Positions 1 to 6,161 of a stretch of 6,161 nucleotides of DNA are shown in pieces. The notes beneath the pieces are model-generated. The model made no database searches, was not told the origin of the DNA, and saw only the letters and a list, made by a program, of their open reading frames with translations. The DNA is from Bacteroides sp. (GTDB lineage: Bacteria; Bacteroidota; Bacteroidia; Bacteroidales; SM23-62): contig JAUVKJ010000115.1 of assembly GCA_030592145.1 (NCBI GenBank), positions 1 through 6,161 on the forward strand. Direction: 5' to 3'. A program made the position numbers and the translations under genes. The number at the start of each line of letters is the position of its first letter. Position 1 is the stretch's first letter.

Positions 1-807
1 CATTTTTCCGCTATCAGGTAGTTGATGGCTTTTCTTCAGATACAGATCATCGTATTTATCGCATCCCATAATGGGTGTGTGAACAGTATAGAAAGCCAGG
101 TAGAGGAAGAAGGGATCATCCGGGGACGAATCAATGAACCCGATGGACTCATCCGTCAGCCGGTCTGTCAGATATTCCCCATCAGGGCCATTTTCCAGCC
201 GGGGATTGTTATAGGGGGAATAATACCCCCCTCCTCCGGAGATTCTTTTCGGTTGCCCCCAGTTCACACCCCCCATGTTGATATCAAAACCCTGGTATTC
301 AGGCCAGAATTCTTCCGTTTCGCCAAGATGCCATTTCCCGGCAAAAAATGTCCTGTACCCTTCCTGCCTGAACGCCTCGGCAAGGGTGATCTCTTCCAGG
401 GGAAGGTTGTGTATATCTTCCGGCGGGATAAGCTTCGGATCTTTTGCCATCGATGCAGGCCTTCCCGGAATCCAGTCGGTAATATTAACTCTTGCAGGAT
501 GTTTGCCAGTCATGATGGCAGCCCTTGTCGGCGAGCAAACCGGTGAGGCCGAATAAGCATTGGTAAATCGAACCGAATGCTCTGCTAGTTCATCCAGGTT
601 TGGTGTATCGTAAAACTCACTGCCATAACAGCCAAGGTCTTTCCAACCAAGATCATCAACAAGAATGAATACGATGTTGGGTTTTTGAACCGGTTTACAT
701 GAATAAGCGATCAGGAAAATCAGTGGAAAAATCATTAGAAATGTATGGAAACCGTAGCTACAACGCTTACGCGTCGTTAGGCTACTTGTTTCCATACATT
801 TCTTCAT
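1..807 (-). CDS. Sulfatase (arylsulfatase A-like), N-terminal part, probable lipoprotein; runs off left edge
   Basis: Hydrolyses sulfate esters; in this group of bacteria the substrates are usually sulfated polysaccharides, but the substrate cannot be told here. The frame is open from 807 to base 1 (269 codons, C-terminus missing). Seen, numbering from the ATG at 807: metal-binding VDDLGW (Asp51, Asp52); the formylglycine signature CSPTR (Cys91-Arg95) followed by AAIMTGK, so a Cys-type enzyme that needs maturation; GKWHLG (158-162 region, His160); and HTP (243-245). Residues 24-36 are hydrophobic and end at Cys37 (AYSC), a loose lipobox, so outer-membrane or periplasmic anchoring is inferred. 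The start is uncertain: ATG 807 overlaps the dsbD stop as TAATG and gives a basic n-region, while ATG 735 starts directly at the hydrophobic stretch. A large palindrome lies between the two. No sulfatase-maturing enzyme is in the window. Family certain, subfamily not. Confidence 0.93.
   Translation of the reverse strand, partial: MKKCMETSSLTTRKRCSYGFHTFLMIFPLIFLIAYSCKPVQKPNIVFILVDDLGWKDLGCYGSEFYDTPNLDELAEHSVRFTNAYSASPVCSPTRAAIMTGKHPARVNITDWIPGRPASMAKDPKLIPPEDIHNLPLEEITLAEAFRQEGYRTFFAGKWHLGETEEFWPEYQGFDINMGGVNWGQPKRISGGGGYYSPYNNPRLENGPDGEYLTDRLTDESIGFIDSSPDDPFFLYLAFYTVHTPIMGCDKYDDLYLKKSHQLPDSGKM
737..803. repeat. 67-nt palindrome with perfect 16-bp arms at the dsbD/sulfatase junction
   Basis: Positions 737-752 (AGAAATGTATGGAAAC) are exactly the reverse complement of 788-803. 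Inside, 754-758 (GTAGC) pairs with 781-785 (GCTAC), and a further imperfect stem (759-765 with 775-779) leads to a loop of about 9 nt around 766-774. The element begins three bases after the dsbD stop on the minus strand and has no T-tract behind it, so it does not look like an intrinsic terminator. The 63 nt from 801 to 739 are an exact multiple of three and contain no stop in the sulfatase frame. It may be a REP-like or in-frame palindromic element; only one copy is in this window, so dispersal cannot be judged. Confidence 0.85.
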
Positions 808-2817
808 TACTTTCTGAAGTTATTCAGTCCTGAATCAAGCCAGTCACGAAATGCCGCGATATCGAGGTTGTGTCCCCTGGGTTCGGCCAGCGGGTTCCCG
901 TCAGGATCTGTCAGTACATAGAATGGCTGGGTGTTGGTGTTGTAGGTTGATATCTGGAGGTCCATATTCTTTTTGCCGAGTGTCTTCTTTACCTTGCCGT
1001 CATAGTCTGAGGTGATCCATTCATCCTCAGGTAGTTTACTGCGGTCATCTGTATAGAGGGCAATGATGACAAAGTCTTCCATCAGTCGCTTCAGCACCGT
1101 GGGATCGGACCATACCTTGCCTTCCATTTCCTTGCAGTTACTGCATGCATGTCCCTTGAAATCAAGCAGGACAGGCATGTTCTTCTGTCTGGCATAGGCC
1201 ATGCCCTCATCGTAATCGTAAAATCCTTTCAATCCATGGGGAAGGTGGAGAAAATCTGAATATTTTGCCGTGGTAAATACATCACTTCCTGCTGAGGAAG
1301 CTATCCCCGTGCTCAGGTCAAATTCCTGGCTTGATCTCGGTGGAATAAGGGCCGAAATGGATCTCAGGGGTGCCCCGAACAGCCCGGGGAGCATATAGAG
1401 TGCAAAAGTGAATGAGGCAATCGACAGGGCCAGCCTGGGAACGCTGATATGGGGCAGGTCAGAATCATGTGCAAACCTGAGTTTCCCGAGAAGGTAAAGC
1501 CCGAGCAGGATGAATATCACTATCCATATGGAAAGGTAAACTTCGCGGCTCATGATGCCGAGATGGTAGGTCTGGTCGATAGTGCTCAGAAATTTCATCC
1601 CAAAGGCAAGGACTATAAAGCCAAGGACTACCTTTACAGAGTTCAGCCAGCCGCCGGATTTCGGTAATCCTTTCAGCCAGGACGGAAAGATGGCGAATAG
1701 GGTAAAGGGCAGTGCAAATGCAAGGGAGAACCCGAACATCCCCAGAATGGGCTTCAGTGCCAGTCCCCCTGCCGCTTCTACCAGCAAAGCACCCACGATA
1801 GGCCCCGTACACGAGAAAGACACGAGCACAAGTGTGAAGGCCATAAAAAAAAGCGCCAATATATCCTCCCTTGTCCGCCTGTTTGTCTGCCGAACTCACC
1901 CATTTGTTGGGCATTATGAGTTCGAACATTCCCAGGAAGCTGGCGGCAAAGATCATAAACAGGAGGAAAAAGACCAGGTTCGGTATCCAGTGTGTAGAAA
2001 GGCTGTTGGTCAGTTCGGCACCGGCGCTTGATATGGACACGATCACCCCGATGGAGGTATAGATGGCAATGATGGAAATACCGAATATCAGTCCCTTCAG
2101 GATGGCCTTCCCCCGGTTCTCTGATCCTTGCATGAAAAAGCTTACCGTCATCGGGATCATGGGAAATACACAGGGTGTTAGGATCGCTGCGAGTCCCGCT
2201 ATAAAAGCGATCAGGAAAAACACCCAGAGGGACGCATTTTCCGACTCCGCCCCTTCGGCCGATATGGCCGATGCCTCCGACCCGCCGATATCCGTTCCCA
2301 GGGTAGTTTCAGCCCTCTGTATGCCGGTGCCTGCGCCGGCATCCGCCTTTGCACCTGACAGGGTAAAAATGAATTTCTCCTCCGTGGGCGGAAGGCATCG
2401 TTCATCGTCACAGCACATGTATTCCAGGTTTCCCTCAAGGGTGAAATCCCCGGAGAAAAGCACCCTTATTCTCTGCTTGAATACCGCTTCATTACTGAAC
2501 ATTATAAGATCCATGTCGAAGCTGGGATCGTATTTAACTTCCGCTTCCGAGACTTCATCAACCTCGCCCAGCAGCTGGTAATTTTCAGAAGTTTCGAAGG
2601 AAAATGAGGTAGGAATCGGACCCCCCTCGGGAAGGTGCTGGGAGTAAAGGTGCCATTTATTTTCGATGTCCGCGGTAAAGATCAGTGTGTATTCATTCTC
2701 TCCCGTTTTCTCCTGTGAGAATTTCCAGTCGACAGGATCTATGATCTGTCCCGATACAAGAATACTTAAAAAAAACAGTGCAACAGCGATTGCCGGTTTG
2801 ATGAGTTTTCGAATCAT
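807..2817 (-). pseudogene. dsbD: DsbD-type thiol:disulfide interchange protein, interrupted by a one-base frameshift
   Basis: DsbD passes electrons from cytoplasmic thioredoxin through the inner membrane to periplasmic thiol proteins. With one T removed from the run at 1845-1852 the gene encodes 669 aa, a normal length for the family. Domains in order: Sec signal peptide (1-24); periplasmic N-terminal domain with Cys135/Cys136 and Cys141 (Cys135-x5-Cys141 matches the E. coli spacing); an Ala/Gly/Ser-rich linker (about 155-195); a membrane domain of about eight segments with redox cysteines in TPCVFP (Cys216) and SCTGP (Cys336); and a C-terminal thioredoxin-like domain with CSNC (Cys558, Cys561). 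The upstream frame covers 2817 to about 1853, then continues out of frame to a stop at 1465. The downstream frame runs 1859-807 and its first possible start is TTG. ATG 2817 is preferred to GTG 2838, because it follows the rng stop by one base and begins a clean signal peptide. All key residues survive, so the break is recent, recoded or an assembly error. Confidence 0.9.
1845..1852 (-). other. T8 homopolymer (minus strand) where the dsbD reading frame breaks
   Basis: On the minus strand the sequence reads GGCGC, eight T, then ATGGCC. The upstream frame gives Gly-Ala-Phe-Phe-Tyr-Gly-Leu and leaves the family pattern. Seven T would give Gly-Ala-Phe-Phe-Met-Ala-Phe-Thr-Leu-Val, which joins smoothly to the transmembrane segment holding SCTGP. 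The change needed is therefore exactly one T lost, or a +1 shift by the ribosome. No second disruption is visible on either side. Confidence 0.9.
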
Positions 2818-2818
2818 T

Positions 2819-4387
2819 CTATACTGGAATTTCTTCACCTTTCTCCGTCAACAGTGTATACTGCAGTATCTGGAAAGATGACATGCCTGTTACCGTTATT
2901 TTGCAGTTGAGATTCTTTGACCATTTCCGGCGCAGGGAATTCCATCCCTTGTTCAGATAGGCCTCGATAAAGGGATGAACCTGGAGTATAAGCTTATTGA
3001 GCTTGTACTCCTTCACCCGTTCCCCTATATGATTTTTCAGGGCATCCATGTATACCAGGCTAGGGCCGATCTTGCCCGTTCCATGGCAGGTCGGGCATTT
3101 TTCCGAAACATCGATGGACATCTCGGGGCGTACCCTCTGACGGGTAATCTGCATCAGTCCGAATTTACTCAGCGTCAGTATATTATGCTTGGTTGAATCC
3201 TTGGCCATGGCTTCCTTCATTCGCTCATAGAGCATCTGCCGGTGACCCGGGTTGTTCATGTCGATGAAATCCACCACGATGATCCCGCCCATATCCCTGA
3301 GTCTTAGTTGACGGGCAATTTCACCGGCCGCAGCCATGTTGGTTTCAAAGGCATTGGTAGCCTGGTCGCTTGCAGCCCTGGAACGATTACCGGAGTTCAC
3401 GTCAATCACGTGCAGGGCTTCGGTATGGTCAATGATCAGGTAGGCACCGTTCTTAAAGGAAACGGTCTTGCCGAAAAGCGATTTGATCTTGCGGTTGATG
3501 CCCATCTGTTCGAAAATAGGCTGGGCTCCTGAGTACAATTTTGCGATTTTGGTCTTTTCAGGGGCAATGGTTTTGATGTACTCCCTGGTTTCCCGGTAGA
3601 GGGATTCGTCGTTGACAATAATGCTGTTGAACGATACATTCAGGATATCCCGGAGAATGGCGGATGTCCTGTTCAATTCGCTCACCAGCAGTTTGGGTAC
3701 CCTGACATCGGCAATATTATTAAAAGCCGATTCGAATTTTTTCACCAGTCCCCTGATCTCCCCGTCAAACGTAGCCACCTTCTTTTCCTGAGCCACAGTC
3801 CTGATGATCAGACCGTAATTCTTTGGCTTGATGCTCAGCAATAATCTCTTCAAACGATTCCTCTCCTCCACGGATTCAATTTTTGAGGAGATTGAGACCT
3901 TGTCCGAAAACGGGATCAGCACGATATTCCTTCCGGGAATGGAAATCTCCGAGGTAAGCCTTGGACCCTTGGTCGATATGGGTTCCTTTACGATCTGGAC
4001 CAGCACTTTTTGTCCCGATTCAAGCACCTCGGCAATCTTCCCGTCTTTGTTTATGTCGGGGACGCGCTTGAATTTCTGGAAACTGATGCTTTTACCTTTT
4101 TTGGAAAACTGAAGCTTAAAGTACTTGTTCAGGGAGCTGAACTGTGGACCCAGATCAAGGTAATGAAGGAAAGCATCTTTCTCGTGCCCGATGTCTACGA
4201 AGGCCGCATTCAGCCCGGGCATTACTTTTTTTACTTTCCCAAGGAATATATCGCCTACCGAAAACTTAAGATTGCTTTTAACTGTATTTAGCTCAACTAA
4301 TTCTTTGTTTTCAAGTAAGGCAATCGAAATATCCTTGGAAGCAGCATCAATGATCAATTCCCGAACGACTTCCTTTTCTTTATTCAC
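2819..4387 (-). CDS. rng: Ribonuclease G/E family endoribonuclease
   Basis: A 522-aa single-strand-specific endoribonuclease of the RNase G/E family, which acts in rRNA maturation and mRNA decay. Seen: an S1 RNA-binding domain (about 40-135, GDIFLGKVKKVMPGLNAAFV) with a Lys-rich insert of roughly 16 residues relative to E. coli RNase G (about 85-118); the 5'-sensor LIIRT (Arg196, Thr197); catalytic IDVNSG (Asp329) and VVDFIDM (Asp373); and the zinc-link CPTC (Cys431, Cys434). It ends soon after the small domain and lacks the long C-terminal scaffold of E. coli RNase E, so it is RNase G-like. The start is GTG 4387, chosen because family members begin with a similar MNKE...LIID. No Shine-Dalgarno sequence is seen. 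A 30-nt hairpin lies 24 nt upstream. One base separates its stop (TAG) from the dsbD ATG, so translational coupling is likely. Confidence 0.95.
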   Translation of the reverse strand: MNKEKEVVRELIIDAASKDISIALLENKELVELNTVKSNLKFSVGDIFLGKVKKVMPGLNAAFVDIGHEKDAFLHYLDLGPQFSSLNKYFKLQFSKKGKSISFQKFKRVPDINKDGKIAEVLESGQKVLVQIVKEPISTKGPRLTSEISIPGRNIVLIPFSDKVSISSKIESVEERNRLKRLLLSIKPKNYGLIIRTVAQEKKVATFDGEIRGLVKKFESAFNNIADVRVPKLLVSELNRTSAILRDILNVSFNSIIVNDESLYRETREYIKTIAPEKTKIAKLYSGAQPIFEQMGINRKIKSLFGKTVSFKNGAYLIIDHTEALHVIDVNSGNRSRAASDQATNAFETNMAAAGEIARQLRLRDMGGIIVVDFIDMNNPGHRQMLYERMKEAMAKDSTKHNILTLSKFGLMQITRQRVRPEMSIDVSEKCPTCHGTGKIGPSLVYMDALKNHIGERVKEYKLNKLILQVHPFIEAYLNKGWNSLRRKWSKNLNCKITVTGMSSFQILQYTLLTEKGEEIPV

Positions 4388-4411
4388 TTTAAAATCTTCT
4401 ATACAGTAAGA

Positions 4412-4441
4412 AACCCAAAAACCTGTGCAGGTCTTTAGGTT
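4412..4441 (-). promoter_or_regulatory. 30-nt hairpin in the rng leader (attenuator or RNase G control element)
   Basis: On the minus strand AACCTAAAGACCT pairs with AGGTTTTTGGGTT: 13 continuous base pairs, two of them G-U, closing a GCAC tetraloop. It is followed by TTTCTTACTG, a weak T-rich tail, and lies 24 nt before the rng GTG and 50 nt after the stop of the small basic protein. It could be a leaky terminator separating the HU/small-protein transcript from rng, or a cleavage site for RNase G on its own mRNA, comparable in role to the structured rne leader of E. coli. The pairing is seen; the function is inferred. Confidence 0.65.
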
Positions 4442-4491
4442 CCCATTAAAATTATAAATCCATTAAAGATTTTGTGGTAAGAAATAAAGGC

Positions 4492-4584
4492 CTATTTCCT
4501 CTTCTTATGCCTGTTTTTTCTCAAGCGCTTCTTGCGCTTGTGAGTTGACATCTTGTGTCTTTTTTTCTTTTTTCCGCTTGGCAT
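4492..4584 (-). CDS. 30-aa Lys/Arg-rich protein, AURKAIP1/COX24-domain (mS38/bS22-like) candidate ribosomal protein
   Basis: A 30-residue ORF, ATG at 4584 and TAG at 4492-4494, beginning MPSGKKKKRHKMSTHKRKK and ending in NRHKKRK; over half the residues are Lys, Arg or His. The KMSTHKRKKRLRKNRHK core resembles the AURKAIP1/COX24 C-terminal domain found in mitochondrial mS38 and in the small bacterial protein called bS22 in mycobacteria. It is therefore probably a small-subunit ribosomal protein bound deep in rRNA. It starts 9 nt after the HU stop and must share its transcript. The A-rich run at the 5' end of the gene (AAAAAAGAAAAAAA) could favour polymerase slippage. The ORF is certain; the family assignment is from memory of the pattern. 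Confidence 0.85.
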   Translation of the reverse strand: MPSGKKKKRHKMSTHKRKKRLRKNRHKKRK

Positions 4585-4593
4585 GATAAATAA

Positions 4594-4881
4594 CTATCGC
4601 TTGACGTTATTCTTAACCTTGTTTACAAATGACTTAGCAGGCTTGAACGCGGGTATGAAATGTTCAGGAATAATAATAGTAGTATTTTTTGAAATATTCC
4701 TGGCCGTTTTCTTGGCTCTTTTCTTTACGATAAAGCTGCCAAAACCCCGGAGGTAAACATTTTTGTCTTTTACCAGGGAGTCTTTCACGGTTTCCATAAA
4801 GGCTTCTACAGTTTTCTGAACGGTTACCTTTTCAATACCCGTATTTTTTGATACCTCGTTTACAATATCAGCTTTGGTCAT
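4594..4881 (-). CDS. HU/IHF-family histone-like DNA-binding protein
   Basis: A 95-aa nucleoid protein that binds and bends DNA as a dimer. Seen: the N-terminal helices MTKADIVNEVSKNTGIEKV; the family signature RGFGSFIVKKR (45-55); the beta-arm KKTARNISKNT (57-67); and IPAFKPAKSF closing the fold. The usual arm-tip RNP, whose proline (position 63) intercalates between base pairs, is RNI here, which appears usual for the Bacteroidetes version of the protein. First gene of the minus-strand cluster, with a promoter-like sequence about 55 nt upstream. The leader is A/T-rich with no Shine-Dalgarno. Whether the dimer is homo- or heteromeric cannot be said, so no gene symbol is given. Confidence 0.96.
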   Translation of the reverse strand: MTKADIVNEVSKNTGIEKVTVQKTVEAFMETVKDSLVKDKNVYLRGFGSFIVKKRAKKTARNISKNTTIIIPEHFIPAFKPAKSFVNKVKNNVKR

Positions 4882-4919
4882 TTTTAAAATCTTTAATTAT
4901 CAATTAATTACAATAGAAT

Positions 4920-4931
4920 TTCAAATTTGAA
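4920..4931. promoter_or_regulatory. 12-bp perfect palindrome near the predicted HU transcription start
   Basis: TTCAAATTTGAA is its own reverse complement. It lies just downstream of the -7 box of the candidate HU promoter, where a repressor site would block initiation. In such AT-rich DNA a 12-bp palindrome can also arise by chance. Confidence 0.35.
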
Positions 4932-4934
4932 TTG

Positions 4935-4966
4935 CAAATATATATTTTTTCAGTCTATTTACGAAA
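4935..4966 (-). promoter_or_regulatory. Candidate Bacteroidetes-type promoter for the HU gene
   Basis: On the minus strand a TATATTTG box (4942-4935) matches the Bacteroidetes -7 consensus TAnnTTTG fully. TTTC (4966-4963) lies 20 nt upstream and matches three of four bases of the -33 TTTG. Transcription would start near 4928, giving a leader of about 47 nt before the HU ATG. It probably serves HU and the small basic protein, and perhaps rng and dsbD by read-through. Confidence 0.6.
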
Positions 4967-4991
4967 TCAATTCGATTAATTTTATTTATTT

Positions 4992-5006
4992 GTCTAAAAT
5001 TTAGAC
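4992..5006. promoter_or_regulatory. 15-bp inverted repeat upstream of mutY
   Basis: GTCTAAA (4992-4998) and TTTAGAC (5000-5006) are perfect inverted arms around one base, 18 bp before the mutY GTG. CAGTCTA at 4951-4957 is a further copy of the half-site (the reverse complement of TAGACTG at 5002-5008). It could be an operator for the divergent region. No convincing -33/-7 promoter for mutY was found in the same stretch. Confidence 0.4.
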
Positions 5007-5024
5007 TGTTTCAGCATTTTCCGG

Positions 5025-6077
5025 GTGGAAATTAAAAGAAAAATCAGGAAATGGTACCTTTTAAATAAAAGGCCGCTTCCGTGGAGAGATACAAATGATC
5101 CCTACCGCATCTGGGTATCGGAAATCATTCTTCAGCAGACAAGGGTTATGCAGGGAATGGATTATTACCACCGCTTCCTGGATAGATTCCCCGACCTGGA
5201 GAGTCTGGCCACGGCAGAAGAAAATGAGGTACTGAATGTATGGCAGGGACTGGGATACTATTCACGGGCCAGGAATATGCATGCAGCAGCAAAGCATATA
5301 TACAGTACTATGGACGGGGTCTTCCCCTCCTCCTATTCCGCGATCATGGAACTGAAAGGTGCAGGACCCTATACTGCGGCAGCCGTGGCTTCCCTGGCTT
5401 TCGGTGAACCGCGGGCCGTGGTGGATGGCAATGTGCACCGGGTCCTTTCCCGCCTGTTTGGAATCGAAGAAACGCCGGGCGGTTACGTGGCATCCTCCCG
5501 GATCGCCAGGGAGGCCGAGGACTTGCTGGACCGGGAGGATCCGGGGACACATAACCAGGCCGTCATGGAACTGGGTGCCCTGGTCTGTAAGCCCGTTCAT
5601 CCGGATTGCCTGGTATGTCCACTGCAGGAACATTGCGTCGCTTATCTGCATAACAGGACAGCAGAGCTGCCTGTTCGTTCCCTGCCAGTCCCCAAACGCA
5701 GACGCTATTTTCACTACCTTGTGGTTCGCAATGAGAACGGGATCTGGCTGGGGCCCAGAAAAGAAAAGGATATCTGGCAGGGAATGTATGAATTCCCGCT
5801 GATCGAGACCTCCCGGCCGGTTTCTCCCACATCAATGATAAACTCAGCCGGTTGGTCAGCCTTGCTTGGCCGCCCCGGCATTCAGCCGGTAAAAATATCG
5901 GGACCGGTTAAACACGTTCTCAGCCACCAGGAAATACATGTAAAGTTTTACCAGATCCGCGAGGATGACCTGCATCCGTTTTCTCTGCCTGGGTATGAGA
6001 AGGTCGGTGCGGGGGACCTGGACCGCTACCCATTCCCGAAACTAATCGATAATTACCTGGATAAACTCAGCGATTAA
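5025..6077 (+). CDS. mutY: Adenine DNA glycosylase MutY
   Basis: A 350-aa base-excision repair enzyme that removes adenine mispaired with 8-oxoguanine. Seen: the catalytic SEIILQQTRV (Glu33); the helix-hairpin-helix ELKGAGPYTAAAV (109-121); VDGNVHR with catalytic Asp134 (Glu-Asp spacing of 101 residues, as in E. coli Glu37/Asp138); the 4Fe-4S cluster Cys188-x6-Cys195-x2-Cys198-x5-Cys204; and a C-terminal MutT-like domain (about 230-345) that reads the 8-oxoG base. Length is normal. The start is GTG 5025: an in-frame TAA at 4995 bounds the frame and no ATG lies between. It has no clear ribosome binding site. It diverges from the HU cluster and is followed after 38 bp by ssb, so co-transcription with ssb is likely. 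Confidence 0.97.
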   Translation: MEIKRKIRKWYLLNKRPLPWRDTNDPYRIWVSEIILQQTRVMQGMDYYHRFLDRFPDLESLATAEENEVLNVWQGLGYYSRARNMHAAAKHIYSTMDGVFPSSYSAIMELKGAGPYTAAAVASLAFGEPRAVVDGNVHRVLSRLFGIEETPGGYVASSRIAREAEDLLDREDPGTHNQAVMELGALVCKPVHPDCLVCPLQEHCVAYLHNRTAELPVRSLPVPKRRRYFHYLVVRNENGIWLGPRKEKDIWQGMYEFPLIETSRPVSPTSMINSAGWSALLGRPGIQPVKISGPVKHVLSHQEIHVKFYQIREDDLHPFSLPGYEKVGAGDLDRYPFPKLIDNYLDKLSD

Positions 6078-6115
6078 TTTAGTAACTTAGCAGTCCTGAA
6101 ATTCAATCATATGCT

Positions 6116-6161
6116 ATGTCAGTGAATAAGGTAATACTCGTAGGAAATGTAGGAAAAGACC
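6116..6161 (+). CDS. ssb: Single-stranded DNA-binding protein, first 15 codons; runs off right edge
   Basis: ATG 6116 opens MSVNKVILVGNVGKD, the standard N-terminus of bacterial SSB (first strand of the OB fold, with the VILVGNVGKD motif). SSB coats single-stranded DNA in replication, repair and recombination. It lies 38 bp after the mutY stop on the same strand, an order common in Bacteroidetes, where gldE and gldD often follow; those would be outside the window. The upstream ATG at 6111 meets a stop after four codons and is not the start. Confidence 0.9.
   Translation, partial: MSVNKVILVGNVGKD

Noticed and set aside
22..546. 174-codon open frame on the plus strand
   Set aside because: It is antisense to the sulfatase, whose motifs (CSPTR, GKWHLG, HTP) are unmistakable on the other strand; the plus-strand protein shows no family pattern.
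737..803. Palindrome as a rho-independent terminator of dsbD
   Set aside because: No T-tract follows the stem on either strand, and the arms are AT-rich with an imperfect centre.
1465..1840. C-terminal tail of the 5' dsbD frame after the T8 run as a genuine domain
   Set aside because: Its sequence is Arg/Gly/Ser/Pro-rich without family features, while the overlapping frame encodes the expected transmembrane segments and SCTGP.
807..1859. A separate gene starting at TTG 1859
   Set aside because: The start falls inside the membrane domain of DsbD, lacks a signal or promoter, and simply continues the upstream protein with one T removed.
2063..2581. 172-codon plus-strand frame
   Set aside because: It is antisense to the DsbD N-terminal and first membrane region and shows no recognisable domain.
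4985..4992. TTTATTTG as a mutY -7 box
   Set aside because: It lacks the conserved A at the second position and has no -33 element at the right spacing.
6083..6090. TAACTTAG as a -7 box for an ssb promoter
   Set aside because: One mismatch to TAnnTTTG and no TTTG-like -33 element about 20 nt upstream; read-through from mutY is simpler.

Overview
The window looks like chromosomal DNA from a member of the Bacteroidota (Bacteroidetes). The evidence is the gene order (HU-family protein, a 30-residue Lys/Arg-rich COX24/mS38-like protein and RNase G on one strand; mutY then ssb diverging from them), the sequence style of the HU and RNase G proteins, a promoter of the Bacteroidetes -33/-7 type, and the lack of clear Shine-Dalgarno sequences. 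A lipoprotein-type sulfatase fits a polysaccharide-degrading Bacteroidales or Marinilabiliales-like organism, but genus and species cannot be read from this sequence.

Minus strand, in order of transcription: HU-family DNA-binding protein (4881-4594), 30-aa basic ribosomal-type protein (4584-4492), a 104-bp gap with a strong 30-nt hairpin (4412-4441), RNase G/E (4387-2819), a DsbD-type thiol:disulfide interchange protein (2817-807), and the N-terminal 269 codons of a sulfatase that runs off the left edge (807-1). The last three genes are packed tightly: one base separates the rng stop from the dsbD start, and the dsbD stop overlaps the first possible sulfatase ATG as TAATG. An AT-rich 143-bp divergent region (4882-5024) separates this cluster from mutY (5025-6077, plus strand) and the first 15 codons of ssb (6116 to the right edge).

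The core genes are housekeeping: nucleoid structure, ribosome, RNA decay, adenine:8-oxoguanine repair and single-strand DNA binding. The distal part of the minus-strand run turns to the cell envelope: DsbD carries reductant across the inner membrane and the sulfatase is probably an exported lipoprotein.

Two features stand out. The dsbD gene is split by one extra T in a run of eight (1845-1852), so an intact 669-aa protein needs one T fewer. A 67-nt palindrome with perfect 16-bp arms (737-803) lies at the start of the sulfatase; it reads through in frame and may be an insertion within the signal peptide. A third is the 13-bp-stem hairpin just upstream of rng, a candidate autoregulatory or attenuator element. 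I saw no tRNA, rRNA, CRISPR array, transposase or phage gene.
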